64,000 bases of DNA from Saccharofermentans sp. (GTDB lineage Bacteria; Bacillota; Clostridia; Saccharofermentanales; Saccharofermentanaceae), in the NCBI GenBank assembly GCA_024403675.1, contig JAKSRH010000005.1:1-64000 (forward strand), read 5' to 3'. A program made the position numbers and the translations under genes. Below, one piece after another: positions 8,222-17,601 of the stretch. Under the pieces are notes generated by a model, which saw only the letters and a list, made by a program, of their open reading frames with translations, was not told the origin of the DNA and did not search any database. How positions within the stretch are numbered: the stretch's first letter is position 1; every line of letters begins with the position of its first letter.

Positions 8222-9580
8222 TCAATCTTTATCAACGATATTTTTAACCCAATTGTACTTCTTGTAATACCAATAAACTGCTGGGAGCTTAATCATCTCG
8301 TCCAAATTCAATAGAAAATACACCACCATAACTGGCCACTTAAACACAAATGCAGCAAGTGCGCCAACAGGCACGATAAACGCCCACATAGTGATGGTAT
8401 CGCAGATGAATCCAAACTTTGTATCGCCACCAGCGGTGAAAATACCTGAAATAACTGTGGAGTTAATTGAACGACCCATCAAGTAATACACGCAAAGAAT
8501 AAGCATCCAAGTAAGGTAGTGAGACGCCTGTGGTGAAAGATCAACAAGATGCACCACAATTGGTGTAGATGCGGCAAGCAGCACACCAGCGATAATGCCA
8601 CTACCTATAGCTAGATGACAAAGACGGTCTCCGTACTGACGGGCGCGCTCAAGGTTACCTGCACCAAGCTCATTACCTACAATAATTGCACCACCATAAG
8701 CGAGCGCAAAGCAGAAACATGATACGAGGTCTTTGGCCACCGCCACGATAGCATTTGCTGCTGTAGCATCAGGTCCAAGGTGACCCATAATTACTGTGAT
8801 CATGGCAAATCCAAATCCCCAAAGCATAGAATTCGCTAGGGTTGGAGTCGCATATTTACTGAAATCCTTACGGAACTCAGGCTCCGTATGAAAAATATCT
8901 CGCACGCCAATTTTCACCACGCCGCTACGAACAAATAGCACCATATACGCCACCATGGCAATTAAACATGACAGTGTAGTACCAAGTGCTGCGCCTGCCT
9001 CCTGCATTCTTGGAAGACCAAGAAGACCGAAGATAAAAATAGCATTAAATCCAATATTCATGAGCACCATGGCGATACCAATTACTGTGCACTGTTTCAC
9101 GTAACCTATGTTTTTGAGGATGCCGCCATAAAGCTGTGCAACACCCGAGAAAATATAAGAAAAAGACGCTATACGAAGATAATTAATGCCATGATTAATA
9201 ATGGATGGCGAATCACTAAAGATAGCCATTACACCCATTGGCAAGAAAAATGCCATTGCCCACAAACTAATAAGAACTGGCAAAGTAATTCTAATTACAT
9301 ATCCAAAAGAACGAGAAATACCAGCAATATCCTTCTTGCCCCAGTACTGTGCTACGAAGATACAAAGTCCTGATACCAACGCACTTACAAAAAGTGACAT
9401 GATAAAAGACATCTGCGCCGCGAGTGATACAGAAGACATAGCATCCTGATCCAGAGCAACAAGCATCATGGTGTCGCTTACTGGAATCAGGGCAAACATA
9501 AAGTTTTGTAAAGTCATAGGGATAATAAGGGAGATAAGTCCCGCCATGAATCCCTTTTCAGTTTTTGAAGTTTTAGTCAT
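8222..9580 (-). CDS. MATE-family exporter (second copy)
   Basis: This encodes 452 residues with about 12 hydrophobic segments and the MATE layout: FMAGLISLIIPMTLQNFMF at the N terminus, QYWGKKD in loop 2 and a second half beginning near TPTLANSMLWGFGFAM. It diverges clearly from the MATE protein at 5885-7258, so this is not a recent duplication. It begins 3 bases after the stop of the PatB/MalY lyase gene, and a weak ribosome site lies within the end of that gene, indicating translational coupling. Co-transcription with a C-S lyase hints that the exporter may handle an amino-acid or sulfur metabolite; that is inference. The transport direction is by family. Confidence 0.92.
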   Translation of the reverse strand: MTKTSKTEKGFMAGLISLIIPMTLQNFMFALIPVSDTMMLVALDQDAMSSVSLAAQMSFIMSLFVSALVSGLCIFVAQYWGKKDIAGISRSFGYVIRITLPVLISLWAMAFFLPMGVMAIFSDSPSIINHGINYLRIASFSYIFSGVAQLYGGILKNIGYVKQCTVIGIAMVLMNIGFNAIFIFGLLGLPRMQEAGAALGTTLSCLIAMVAYMVLFVRSGVVKIGVRDIFHTEPEFRKDFSKYATPTLANSMLWGFGFAMITVIMGHLGPDATAANAIVAVAKDLVSCFCFALAYGGAIIVGNELGAGNLERARQYGDRLCHLAIGSGIIAGVLLAASTPIVVHLVDLSPQASHYLTWMLILCVYYLMGRSINSTVISGIFTAGGDTKFGFICDTITMWAFIVPVGALAAFVFKWPVMVVYFLLNLDEMIKLPAVYWYYKKYNWVKNIVDKD

Positions 9581-9583
9581 AAA

Positions 9584-10753
9584 TTAAGCCTGGAAGCCTT
9601 CTACTCCCTTTCTAAGTCTCTCGAGTCCATCCATAAGTACAGATCTTGGAGCAGCGAGATTCATTCGTAAAAATCCTTCACCATTGCCACCATAGGTACT
9701 ACCACGTGTGATAAAAAGCTTTGCATCATCTTTGAGGTGAAGTGCAAGCTTATTAGAGTCAGGTGACAATTCACTACAATCAATCCAGAGAAGATATGTC
9801 GCATCAGTAACTGTTGTGCGAAGACCTTTCACATTATTGTTAATAAACTCAGCCGCAATGCGCTTATTCTCTGCCACATACTCACGAAGTTCATCAAGCC
9901 ACTGTCCACCTTCATTAAAAGCTGCCACTGCAGCCACCTGTGCGAAGCAATTACCCTCACCAACTTCATCCGCATTAAGACCATTCCAAATAGTACGGCA
10001 AAGCTTACGGTTAGGAACAATTACAGCAGAGGACTGAAGTCCTGCAATATTAAATGTCTTACTTGGTGCTACGGCTGTGATACTGATGTCACGACAAGTA
10101 TCATTAACAGATGCAAAAGGCACATAGTCCTTACCTGGAAGTGTGAGATCACAGTGAATCTCATCAGATAACACAAGCATGCCATTAGCCGCACAGATTT
10201 CACCAATACGTGCGAGCTCTTCAGAAGTCCAGATACGACCTACAGGGTTATGTGGATTACAAAGAAGAAGAAGCTTAGTGTCCTCACGCTTTGCCTTTTC
10301 CTCGAAGTCAGCCCAGTCAATCTCATAACTAAGGTCTTCTTTATTGTAGATAAGCTCACTCTCCACTACCTTGCGTTCACTATTATTAATACAGTTAAAG
10401 AAAACATTATATACAGGTGTGAACACCATTACGCTCTCACCAGGAGCTGCAGCACGTCTTACTGTGGAAGAAATAGCAGGGATGACACCTGTGCAGAAAA
10501 GAACTGCATCCTTTTTAAACTTCCAATTATGGCGTGTGCCCCACCAATTTATATATGCCTCAGCCCAACCCTGAAGATCAGCGGAATAACCATAAATACC
10601 ATGAGAAGCACGCTCACGAACTGCCTCCTGAATCTCAGGACACACCTCAAAGTCCATATCTGCCACCCACATAGGAAGCACGCCATCAGATACATTCCAT
10701 TTAAGAGAATTAGTATTTCGTCTGTCAGTTATCTTATCAAAATCGTATTTCAT
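9584..10753 (-). CDS. PLP-dependent MalY/PatB-type aminotransferase, cystathionine beta-lyase activity
   Basis: This encodes 389 residues, a fold-type I PLP enzyme. Diagnostic features are RRNTNSLKWN at the N terminus, LPMWVADMDFEVCP, the PHNPVGRIW block, VLSDEIHCDL (the Asp that binds the pyridine nitrogen) and the Schiff-base Lys in PSKTFNIAGLQ. The C-terminal Arg is in FLRMNLA. PatB/MalY enzymes cleave C-S bonds of cystathionine or cysteine conjugates, yielding homocysteine or thiols, pyruvate and ammonia; some also regulate transcription. The start has GAGGGAAG 6 bases upstream. It is first in a two-gene operon with the MATE exporter. The family is firm, the physiological substrate is not. 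Confidence 0.9.
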   Translation of the reverse strand: MKYDFDKITDRRNTNSLKWNVSDGVLPMWVADMDFEVCPEIQEAVRERASHGIYGYSADLQGWAEAYINWWGTRHNWKFKKDAVLFCTGVIPAISSTVRRAAAPGESVMVFTPVYNVFFNCINNSERKVVESELIYNKEDLSYEIDWADFEEKAKREDTKLLLLCNPHNPVGRIWTSEELARIGEICAANGMLVLSDEIHCDLTLPGKDYVPFASVNDTCRDISITAVAPSKTFNIAGLQSSAVIVPNRKLCRTIWNGLNADEVGEGNCFAQVAAVAAFNEGGQWLDELREYVAENKRIAAEFINNNVKGLRTTVTDATYLLWIDCSELSPDSNKLALHLKDDAKLFITRGSTYGGNGEGFLRMNLAAPRSVLMDGLERLRKGVEGFQA

Positions 10754-10824
10754 CGGTCTTCCCTCTCATTTATATGTTCGTGTCATTTTCTAACATATGC
10801 TAACAATAGTCAAACCAATTTAAA

Positions 10825-10859
10825 ACCGCATCGAAATTGGGGCCGATGCGGTCTTTTTT
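10825..10859. terminator. Terminator after the CAP-domain gene
   Basis: A 9-bp stem ACCGCATCG / CGATGCGGT (10825-10833 / 10844-10852) lies between the CAP gene stop and the PatB start. The plus strand continues with CTTTTTT and the minus strand with TTTT, so it can act on the minus-strand transcript. Confidence 0.75.
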
Positions 10860-10884
10860 AAGGGGGTAAAAAGGTAGAAGTTAT

Positions 10885-11748
10885 TTAGTCTGCGTAACCG
10901 AACTCCTGTGCCCAATAATAATCGCTAATGCCATCATAATTAGCAAGGAATCCAAAGCCACAGGCTTCATAATCAGGATCAAGAATGTTAGCACGGTGAG
11001 AAGGAGAAGACATCCAAGCATCAAATACTTCCTGTGCACTACCGTAACCAACTGCGAGGTTCTCAGCATAAACGATGCTGCTATTTACTGTGTAGTAAGG
11101 AGAACCATCAGGTCTATTGTGATCAAAGCAAACAACGATCTCATTAGCTCTTACGGAAGCTGCTGCTGCCAAATCGCCACGATATGTATAAGGTGCGAGA
11201 CCGTTTGCCTGTCTAGCATTGTTTACAAGAATGAAAAGATCGTACTCAATTGTACCCTGTGGAGGATAATTGATAGATACAGGAGCAGGAGTTGGAGCTG
11301 CTGTAGGCTCTGGCTCAACAACTGTAACAGTAACAGTTGTAACTGTTGTTACTGTAACTGGAGTAGCCTCTGTAGTCTGTGTAGCTTCTGTCTCCTCTGC
11401 TACAGGCTGTTCAGAAGTAACTTCAGCAACCTCTGCGATAGCCTCATCAACTTCCTCAAGAACAACTTCTTCGTTGCTAGGAAGCTCGGCAACGGTAGCT
11501 CTCTCCTCTACCGATGCAGTTGCTTCCAATGTCTGTTCTGTTTCAAGTGCAGCTGTTGTTACAACAGCGTTCTCCCCAGTCTCTCCCATTTGGCCCAAAT
11601 CAACATCAACAGACATATATTCTTCAACATTTGTAGGAGTAGATGTAGCAATAGGCTCATCCATAACATCGGCGTATAAGTAAGTGTTGGAAACACCCAA
11701 AGTCGCAACGGCAAGAAGCGAAATGATAACTTTGTCAAATACTGCCAT
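10885..11748 (-). CDS. Secreted CAP/SCP-domain protein
   Basis: This encodes 287 residues from an ATG with GGGAGGT 8 bases upstream; an apparent longer frame has no ribosome site. An N-terminal signal peptide is present (FDKVIISLLAVATLGVSNTYLYA, cleavage near residue 25). A Glu/Thr/Val-rich low-complexity region (about 30-160) follows, including a VTVTT-type repeat and a Pro/Thr spacer. The C-terminal CAP (SCP/PR1) domain is at about 168-287, with FDHNRPDG, IVYAENLAVGYGS, WMSSPSHRANIL and WAQEFG. Bacterial CAP proteins are extracellular and often linked to spores, walls or lipid binding; the role here is unknown. The low-complexity part probably spans or decorates the wall. It is divergent from the potassium operon. 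Confidence 0.88.
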   Translation of the reverse strand: MAVFDKVIISLLAVATLGVSNTYLYADVMDEPIATSTPTNVEEYMSVDVDLGQMGETGENAVVTTAALETEQTLEATASVEERATVAELPSNEEVVLEEVDEAIAEVAEVTSEQPVAEETEATQTTEATPVTVTTVTTVTVTVVEPEPTAAPTPAPVSINYPPQGTIEYDLFILVNNARQANGLAPYTYRGDLAAAASVRANEIVVCFDHNRPDGSPYYTVNSSIVYAENLAVGYGSAQEVFDAWMSSPSHRANILDPDYEACGFGFLANYDGISDYYWAQEFGYAD

Positions 11749-11930
11749 GTGATTTACCTCCCTAATGTTGTGTCGGATTTGTATCCTACGCTCTAAATAT
11801 AACCTTACGAAGTAAACCCAATATTCACAGTCTGTAAATTTCTTAACAAACGAATGAACAAATTGTAAATTGAAAGCCAAAATACCTTGATATATCCCAA
11901 AACAAGGAAAAAGTGTATAATGCAAACGTT

Positions 11931-13316
11931 ATGAGTATATTAAATAAAAATAATAAAAAGGACGTTATCTCATCTGCTCAGATTATTCCGCTCGGATTTC
12001 TGGCAATGATTATTGTGGGTACAATCCTTCTTTTCCTTCCTATTTCCACAGCTGCAGGAGAACATACAAGTTTACTCACCGCCCTATTCACAGCGACTAC
12101 CAGCACTTGTGTTACAGGTCTTGTTGTAGTTGACACTTTTAGTCACTGGTCACTTTTTGGCAAGATTATTATTCTAATTCTTATCCAACTTGGTGGTCTT
12201 GGTATTATCGCAGTATCATCCACGGTTATGCTTATGTTCCACATGAAGTTCTCACTAAGTAAGAGACTTCTTATCATGGATGCATTTAACCTTAATAACC
12301 TTAATGGCCTTCTCATATTCCTCAAGAAAGTCCTCAAGGGCACTTTCCTTGTAGAATTTGCAGGCGCAGTTCTTTATTCCATTAGATTCATACCTGAGTT
12401 TGGTATCGGACGCGGTATCTGGTATTCCGTATTCACTTCCATTTCAGCTTTTTGTAACGCAGGTATCGACATCATTGGTCCTAATAGTCTTATCGATTAC
12501 AACACAGATCCTCTTATCATCACAGTAACAAGTCTTCTCATCATCCTTGGTGGTCTTGGTTACGTAGTATGGTTCGACATCATAGCTGTTGGTCGCATCA
12601 CACAGGTTGGAAAAGGTGGCCTTAAGTTCTTTGCCAAGAGACTTAGCGAGCATACTAAGCTTGTCCTCGCACTCACATCTTTCCTTCTCGTTTCTGGTGC
12701 AGTGTTTACATTTATCTTAGAGCACAATAACCCTGAGACTATTGGCAACATGAGCCTAGGTAATCAGATTATGAACAGCATCTTCCAGTCAATTACTTTC
12801 CGTACAGCAGGTTTTGCCGCTGTACCTCAGCAGGGTCTTACAGAGTCCACTGCTTTCATGGGATGCTTTTATATGTTTATCGGTGGTTCACCTGTAGGTA
12901 CTGCCGGTGGTGTTAAGACAGTTACTGTATTTATGGTACTTCTTAACACAGTAGCTTTTATCCGTAATAGAGACGAGAACGTTATCTATAACCGCAATGT
13001 AACAGACCACATCATGAAGAAAGCAACTGCTATCGTTACAGTAAGCTTCCTTATTACTTTCGTATTTACAGTAATTATCGTGGCAGCTGAAGGACTTAAC
13101 TTTATCGACGGCCTTTACGAGATTACTAGTGCGACAGCTACTGTTGGTTTATCACGAGGCCTTACACCTAACCTCGGACGCATTGGCAGGATGATTATTA
13201 TCGTTTGTATGTATTTAGGAAGAATTGGACCGATATCCATGGCAATCTTCTTCAGTAGCAAGAAGCCTAACAAGAATGGTATCGGATTCGCAGACGGCAA
13301 ATATCTAGTTGGATAA
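11931..13316 (+). CDS. ktrB: KtrB/TrkH-type potassium channel-like transporter subunit
   Basis: This encodes 461 residues from the ATG at 11931, with the four M1-P-M2 repeats of the SKT superfamily. Pore loops carry the conserved glycines in TSTCVTGLV, SAFCNAGID, ITFRTAGFA and TATVGLS. It is a membrane subunit for Na+- or nucleotide-gated K+ uptake and pairs with the RCK protein encoded just downstream (KtrA). The start is unsettled. ATG 11931 has no Shine-Dalgarno but lies 9 bases after a TATAAT (11916-11921), which would give an almost leaderless mRNA. A GTG at 11913 has AAGGA 4 bases upstream and adds six residues. It is first gene of a four-gene operon. Confidence 0.93.
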   Translation: MSILNKNNKKDVISSAQIIPLGFLAMIIVGTILLFLPISTAAGEHTSLLTALFTATTSTCVTGLVVVDTFSHWSLFGKIIILILIQLGGLGIIAVSSTVMLMFHMKFSLSKRLLIMDAFNLNNLNGLLIFLKKVLKGTFLVEFAGAVLYSIRFIPEFGIGRGIWYSVFTSISAFCNAGIDIIGPNSLIDYNTDPLIITVTSLLIILGGLGYVVWFDIIAVGRITQVGKGGLKFFAKRLSEHTKLVLALTSFLLVSGAVFTFILEHNNPETIGNMSLGNQIMNSIFQSITFRTAGFAAVPQQGLTESTAFMGCFYMFIGGSPVGTAGGVKTVTVFMVLLNTVAFIRNRDENVIYNRNVTDHIMKKATAIVTVSFLITFVFTVIIVAAEGLNFIDGLYEITSATATVGLSRGLTPNLGRIGRMIIIVCMYLGRIGPISMAIFFSSKKPNKNGIGFADGKYLVG

Positions 13317-13336
13317 GGAAGAAAAGGAGAGAAATT

Positions 13337-13981
13337 ATGAACAAGTCTTTTGCAATACTTGGTATGGGTAAGTTTGGTCAGCGTTTGGCACAGGATTTAT
13401 ATGAGTCTGGTGCAGATGTACTTATCGCAGATGAAGACGAGGATCTCGTAAACCAATTCGCTGACAAAGCAACTTATGCTATGACAGCAGATCTCGCAGA
13501 CCCTGAGGCACTTGCTCAGCTCGGTCTTTCCAATATGGACGTAGTAGTAATTTGTATGTCACGTCATATCGAGGCAAGCATCATGTGCGCTATGGTTGCC
13601 AAGGAAGCTGGCGTGCCTAAGGTTATCGCTAAGGCAAGTTCCAAGCGTATGAAGGATATTCTCCTTAAGGTTGGCGCTGATGAAGTTTCCCTCTTCGAAG
13701 AGGAAGCTGCATCTCGTACAGCACGTAAGCTTTTATCCTCCGATTTTATCGATTTCTTCGAGCTTGGTGATGACCTTTGTATCATCAACATGTACCCTAA
13801 GGAGGAGTGGGTTGGAAAGAGCCTTCTCGAACTTGGATTAAGACTTTCTCACGGCATCAACGTTGTTGCTATTGATAACGGAAATGGCCTTTCTTCCAAG
13901 ATTGATCCTAACGCACCACTTAGCAAGGACAATGACCTTCTCTGCGTACTTAGCAAGAAGGATGCAGCAAAGCTTAAGTAA
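13337..13981 (+). CDS. ktrA: KtrA-type RCK regulatory subunit
   Basis: This encodes 214 residues. An N-terminal Rossmann TrkA-N/RCK domain begins FAILGMGKFGQRLAQDL (GxGxFG nucleotide motif), with the acidic end of beta-2 at IADED. A TrkA-C domain follows (about 140-214). KtrA octamers bind ATP/ADP on the RCK domain, and the TrkA-C domain is a known c-di-AMP site; these gate the KtrB dimer in the membrane. It has an AGGAGAG ribosome site and follows ktrB by 20 bases, so the two are co-transcribed and almost certainly partners. Normal length for KtrA (about 220). Confidence 0.93.
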   Translation: MNKSFAILGMGKFGQRLAQDLYESGADVLIADEDEDLVNQFADKATYAMTADLADPEALAQLGLSNMDVVVICMSRHIEASIMCAMVAKEAGVPKVIAKASSKRMKDILLKVGADEVSLFEEEAASRTARKLLSSDFIDFFELGDDLCIINMYPKEEWVGKSLLELGLRLSHGINVVAIDNGNGLSSKIDPNAPLSKDNDLLCVLSKKDAAKLK

Positions 13982-14002
13982 TTAGGCGAAAGGGGTTACG
14001 AA

Positions 14003-15385
14003 ATGCAATTTAGTAAGGCTTCTGCCGGACTTAAGATAATTATCGTCGGTGCAGGTAAAGTAGGTTCATCCCTTGTAGAGCAGTTAAGCTCTGAGGGTCA
14101 CGACATCACTCTCATCGACAAAAATCCTACAAAACTTAGAGAGGTCGCTGAAATCCACGATGTAATGGGTATCGTAGGTAACGGTGCAAGTTATACAACT
14201 TTATCCGAGGCAGGCATCAGCAGCACGGATCTCATTATCGCCGTAACTGGTTCTGATGAGCTTAATCTCTTATGCTGTACTATCGCCAATCAGTTCAGCA
14301 AATGTGCATCTATCGCACGTGTTCGTACACCGGACTATAGCCGTGATGTAGGCTACCTCCGAGAGAAACTCGGACTTGCCATGATCATCAACCCCGAACT
14401 CGAGGCTGCAAAGGAGATTGCACGTATTCTTTATCTTCCTACGGCTTTGGAAGTTAGCTCCTTTGCTCACGGTCAGGCCGAGATGGTTAAGATTAAAATC
14501 CCTGAGGGCAATGTACTTAATGACATGACCATTGCTAAGCTCGGATCTACAATCACTAATGACATCCTTATCTGCGCAGTAGAGCGCGCAGGAGAGGTAA
14601 CTATCCCATCTGGTAACTTTACACTCCAGAGCGGTGACATTATCTCAGTGGTTGCAAACCGTCAAAATGTAGCTACTTTCCTTAAAAAGATTGGATTTAA
14701 GACAAAGTCTGTAAAGAGCACCATGATTATTGGTGGTGGTCGTTCTTCTTATTACCTCGCTAACCAACTTATTAGAAATGGTATCGAGGTTAAGATTATC
14801 GAATCTGACAGAGATCGCTGCGAGAGACTTAACGAGCTTCTTCCTAAGGCAATCATTATCAACGGTGATGGCACTAACACAGAACTTCTTAAGGAAGAGG
14901 GTATCGACAAAGTTGACTCTTTCGTACCGCTTACTGGTATGGACGAGCAGAATGTTATGCTTACCCTTCACGCGAAGCAGTTTCCTAATACAAAGGTAAT
15001 CACTAAGATTAACCGCATGGGATTTAATGACGTTATTACTAACTTGGACCTCGGTTCCGTTATTTATCCTAAATACATCACTTCCGAGACAATCGTAGCT
15101 TATGTTCGTGCTCGTAATGCATCTACAAGTTCTGAGATTGAGACTTTGTATCACATGTTTAATTCCAGAGTTGAAGCTATCGAGTTCAGCGTCAAGGAAG
15201 AGTCCAAAGTTACTGGTACACCTCTTAAGTCTATGCAGCTTAAAAAGGGCCTTCTCATCTCCTTTATTTCTAGAAGTGGCAAGATTATCATCCCTTCTGG
15301 TAACGACGAGATTCAGGTAGGTGACACAGTAATGGTTGTTACTACTAACACAGGTCTTAAGGAATTAAAGGACATCCTCAAATGA
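14003..15385 (+). CDS. trkA: TrkA-type potassium uptake regulator with two RCK modules
   Basis: This encodes 460 residues with two tandem TrkA-N/TrkA-C units. Unit 1 starts near IIIVGAGKVGSSLVEQL with the NAD-binding Asp in LIDKN. Unit 2 starts near TMIIGGGRSSYYLANQL. The tandem arrangement identifies TrkA rather than KtrA. It is a cytosolic NAD(H)/ATP-binding gating ring for TrkH. The second Rossmann motif is GGGRSS rather than GxGxxG, so the second nucleotide site may be altered. An AAAGGGG ribosome site lies 8 bases before the ATG. It overlaps trkH by 4 bases (ATGA), so the two are translationally coupled. Confidence 0.93.
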   Translation: MQFSKASAGLKIIIVGAGKVGSSLVEQLSSEGHDITLIDKNPTKLREVAEIHDVMGIVGNGASYTTLSEAGISSTDLIIAVTGSDELNLLCCTIANQFSKCASIARVRTPDYSRDVGYLREKLGLAMIINPELEAAKEIARILYLPTALEVSSFAHGQAEMVKIKIPEGNVLNDMTIAKLGSTITNDILICAVERAGEVTIPSGNFTLQSGDIISVVANRQNVATFLKKIGFKTKSVKSTMIIGGGRSSYYLANQLIRNGIEVKIIESDRDRCERLNELLPKAIIINGDGTNTELLKEEGIDKVDSFVPLTGMDEQNVMLTLHAKQFPNTKVITKINRMGFNDVITNLDLGSVIYPKYITSETIVAYVRARNASTSSEIETLYHMFNSRVEAIEFSVKEESKVTGTPLKSMQLKKGLLISFISRSGKIIIPSGNDEIQVGDTVMVVTTNTGLKELKDILK

Positions 15386-16839
15386 ACATATCAATGATTA
15401 GATACATTCTTTTCCAGATTATGCGAATCGAGGGTGCGCTTTTGCTACTCCCTTGTCTGGTAGCAGCTTACTATCACGAAGGCGTAGGTCTTTATTACCT
15501 TGGTGTAGCTGCTTTCCTATTAATAGCTGGATTTATCGGATGTGCGTTTAAACCCAAAAACATCATGATTTACCTCAAGGAAGGATGCGTATCCACCGCC
15601 CTTTCCTGGATTATCATGTCCATCTTTGGATGCTTGCCATTTTATATTTCTGGCGAGATTCCATCCTTTACTGATGCACTCTTTGAGACAGTATCTGGTT
15701 TCACTACTACTGGTGCAAGTATCCTTAATGACATCGAAGGCTTATCAAAAACAGCGCTTATGTGGCGTAGCTTTACGCACTGGGTAGGGGGCATGGGTGT
15801 ACTCGTATTCCTCTTGGCAGTTATCCCTCTTAGTGGTGGTTCTAATATCAACCTTATGCGTGCTGAGTCCCCTGGACCATCTGTAGGTAAACTTGTTCCA
15901 AAGCTTCGCTACACAGCTCGTATCTTGTACCTTATTTATCTTGCCATGACTATTATCGAGACTATCCTTGTAATGTGTGGTGGCATAGGTCTTTATGAGG
16001 CACTTACTATCGCCTTTGGTACAGCTGGTACTGGTGGTTTTGCCATCCTTAACACAAGCTTCGTTACTTACACTCCTTATGTACAGTGGGTAACAGCTGT
16101 GTTTATGCTCCTTTTCGCAGTTAACTTCAACGCTTATTATTTCCTTCTTATGCGTCAATTCCGCAAGGCAGCTCTTATGGAGGAAGTACGTTGGTTCCTC
16201 ATTATCGTATTTGCTTCCACAGGTGTAATTTTCCTTAACATCTTGAAGATGTATAAAACTGCATTTGAAGCTTTGACACACTCTTTCTTCCAGGTAACTT
16301 CTATTATCTCCACTACAGGATTTGGATCTGCCGACTTTGACCAGTGGCCAACTCCATCTAAGTTCATCCTTGTACTCCTGATGTTTATTGGTGCCTGTGC
16401 AGGATCTACTGGTGGTGGTATCAAGGTGTCTCGTATTGTAGTTCTCGTAAAGACAATCAAGAAAGAAATTTATTCATACATCCATCCTAAGATTGTTCGT
16501 AAGGTATCTATGGACGGTCATCCAATGGAGCACGACGTTATTCGTTCCATCAACGTTTATATGGCCACATATATCGCCATATTCGCTGTGTCTATGTTTA
16601 TCGTGTCCTTTAATGGATATGACTTAGAAACGACGTTTACGGCCGTTACAGCCACATTTAATAACATTGGTCCAGGTCTTAGCCTTGTAGGTCCTACATG
16701 TAACTATTCTTTCCTTAGTTTACTTAGTAAGTACACACTTATCTTCGACATGTTAGCTGGCCGATTAGAGCTCTTCCCTATGCTCATGTTATTCCAGCCA
16801 ATGCTATTAAAAGAATTGTTTAAGGGTAAAAAAGGATAA
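15382..16839 (+). CDS. trkH: TrkH-type potassium transporter membrane subunit
   Basis: This encodes 485 residues and has the SKT fold with an extra N-terminal pair of helices, as in TrkH. Selectivity-loop sequences are TVSGFTTTGASI, FGTAGTGGFAI, SIISTTGFGSAD and ATFNNIGPGL. GSTGGGIKVSRI is the conserved M2c/cytoplasmic stretch. It forms a dimer in the membrane gated by TrkA. It is the last gene of ktrB-ktrA-trkA-trkH; the two systems together suggest uptake of K+ over different affinities or coupling modes. Operon end is marked by a strong terminator 4 bases past the stop. Confidence 0.93.
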   Translation: MNISMIRYILFQIMRIEGALLLLPCLVAAYYHEGVGLYYLGVAAFLLIAGFIGCAFKPKNIMIYLKEGCVSTALSWIIMSIFGCLPFYISGEIPSFTDALFETVSGFTTTGASILNDIEGLSKTALMWRSFTHWVGGMGVLVFLLAVIPLSGGSNINLMRAESPGPSVGKLVPKLRYTARILYLIYLAMTIIETILVMCGGIGLYEALTIAFGTAGTGGFAILNTSFVTYTPYVQWVTAVFMLLFAVNFNAYYFLLMRQFRKAALMEEVRWFLIIVFASTGVIFLNILKMYKTAFEALTHSFFQVTSIISTTGFGSADFDQWPTPSKFILVLLMFIGACAGSTGGGIKVSRIVVLVKTIKKEIYSYIHPKIVRKVSMDGHPMEHDVIRSINVYMATYIAIFAVSMFIVSFNGYDLETTFTAVTATFNNIGPGLSLVGPTCNYSFLSLLSKYTLIFDMLAGRLELFPMLMLFQPMLLKELFKGKKG

Positions 16840-16842
16840 TAA

Positions 16843-16870
16843 AAAACGCCAGGATAATTCCTGGCGTTTT
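16843..16870. terminator. Terminator of the potassium operon
   Basis: An 11-bp perfect stem AAAACGCCAGG / CCTGGCGTTTT with a 6-base loop, 4 bases after the trkH stop codon. The T-rich arm closes it on the plus strand; A-rich on the other side, so it can also stop the convergent CarD transcript. Confidence 0.9.
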
Positions 16871-16903
16871 CCATAAATTCTATAAACTCAATAAACCAAG
16901 AAA

Positions 16904-17416
16904 TCAGCTAGCTGACTTTGCCTTCTCGATATATTCATAAACATCTTCAATACCGATATCGAGCGCCACCGCAAACTCTGCATCCATACGCTTCTGAGCT
17001 TCGTACAAAATCTTCTCATCCTGCATATTAAGAGTCTTACCATCTTCTTCAAGAATCTTACGACGACTATTGATTACACGAATAACTGCAATAATGTCTT
17101 TACGCTCACCACTAGAGAGAATGTCATTGTAAGTATCCTTACGAAGATTACGATCCTCGATCCAATCGATATTCATATTGTTAATGTCCTTAATGAGATT
17201 AATAGCCTCATCACGAGAAATAATTGGCTGCATCTTAGCAACGAGATTCTCATTCTTCATAGGAACATAAACAACCATTGCCTGGTTAACAAAAAGTGGC
17301 TTCAAGATATAGTATTTCTGTGGACGCTCGCGACCAAATGAAACATCCTTAATCTCGGATATCTCACATACTCCGCTTCCACCATAAACAACTGTATCAC
17401 CGACAGAATAATCCAT
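16904..17416 (-). CDS. CarD-family transcription regulator
   Basis: This encodes 170 residues. The N-terminal RNA-polymerase interaction domain (about 1-60, FSVGD-like YSVGDTVVYGGSGVCEI with the CarD/TRCF Tudor-like pattern) is followed by a helical domain (about 65-165). CarD proteins bind the RNA polymerase beta subunit and influence open-complex stability; Clostridia often have several paralogues. Start has GAGGT 7 bases upstream. A likely promoter is an extended -10 TGA-TATAAT (complement of 17459-17467) about 45 bases upstream. It is a single gene, convergent with trkH. Which promoters it affects cannot be told from sequence. Confidence 0.88.
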   Translation of the reverse strand: MDYSVGDTVVYGGSGVCEISEIKDVSFGRERPQKYYILKPLFVNQAMVVYVPMKNENLVAKMQPIISRDEAINLIKDINNMNIDWIEDRNLRKDTYNDILSSGERKDIIAVIRVINSRRKILEEDGKTLNMQDEKILYEAQKRMDAEFAVALDIGIEDVYEYIEKAKSAS

Positions 17417-17542
17417 AAATACCTCAAACCTTAGTGTATTAACCTCTCCCTACAAAAAATTATATCATCTCAGCGTTTTTTACTTGATTGGCGAAGTTTC
17501 ACAAAAAATATTTTTGAGTAATTCAATGCAATTATTAAAAAC

Positions 17543-17572
17543 AGCCACCCTAACTAAAAAAGTAGGATGGCT
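17543..17572 (-). terminator. Terminator of the DJ-1/PfpI gene
   Basis: A 10-bp stem AGCCACCCTA / TAGGATGGCT (one G-T pair) lies about 30 bases past the stop at 17602 and is followed on the minus strand by GTTTTTAAT. Confidence 0.8.
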
Positions 17573-17601
17573 ATCTAGAAATTACAAAAATAGTTTAGAT
17601 T

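Noticed and set aside
5885..9580. Recent duplication of MATE genes
   Set aside because: The two MATE proteins differ widely in sequence and lie on opposite strands in different contexts.
11749..11930. c-di-AMP (ydaO) riboswitch upstream of ktrB
   Set aside because: Conserved ydaO sequence blocks are not seen in the 182-base gap, and the proposed start makes the transcript nearly leaderless.
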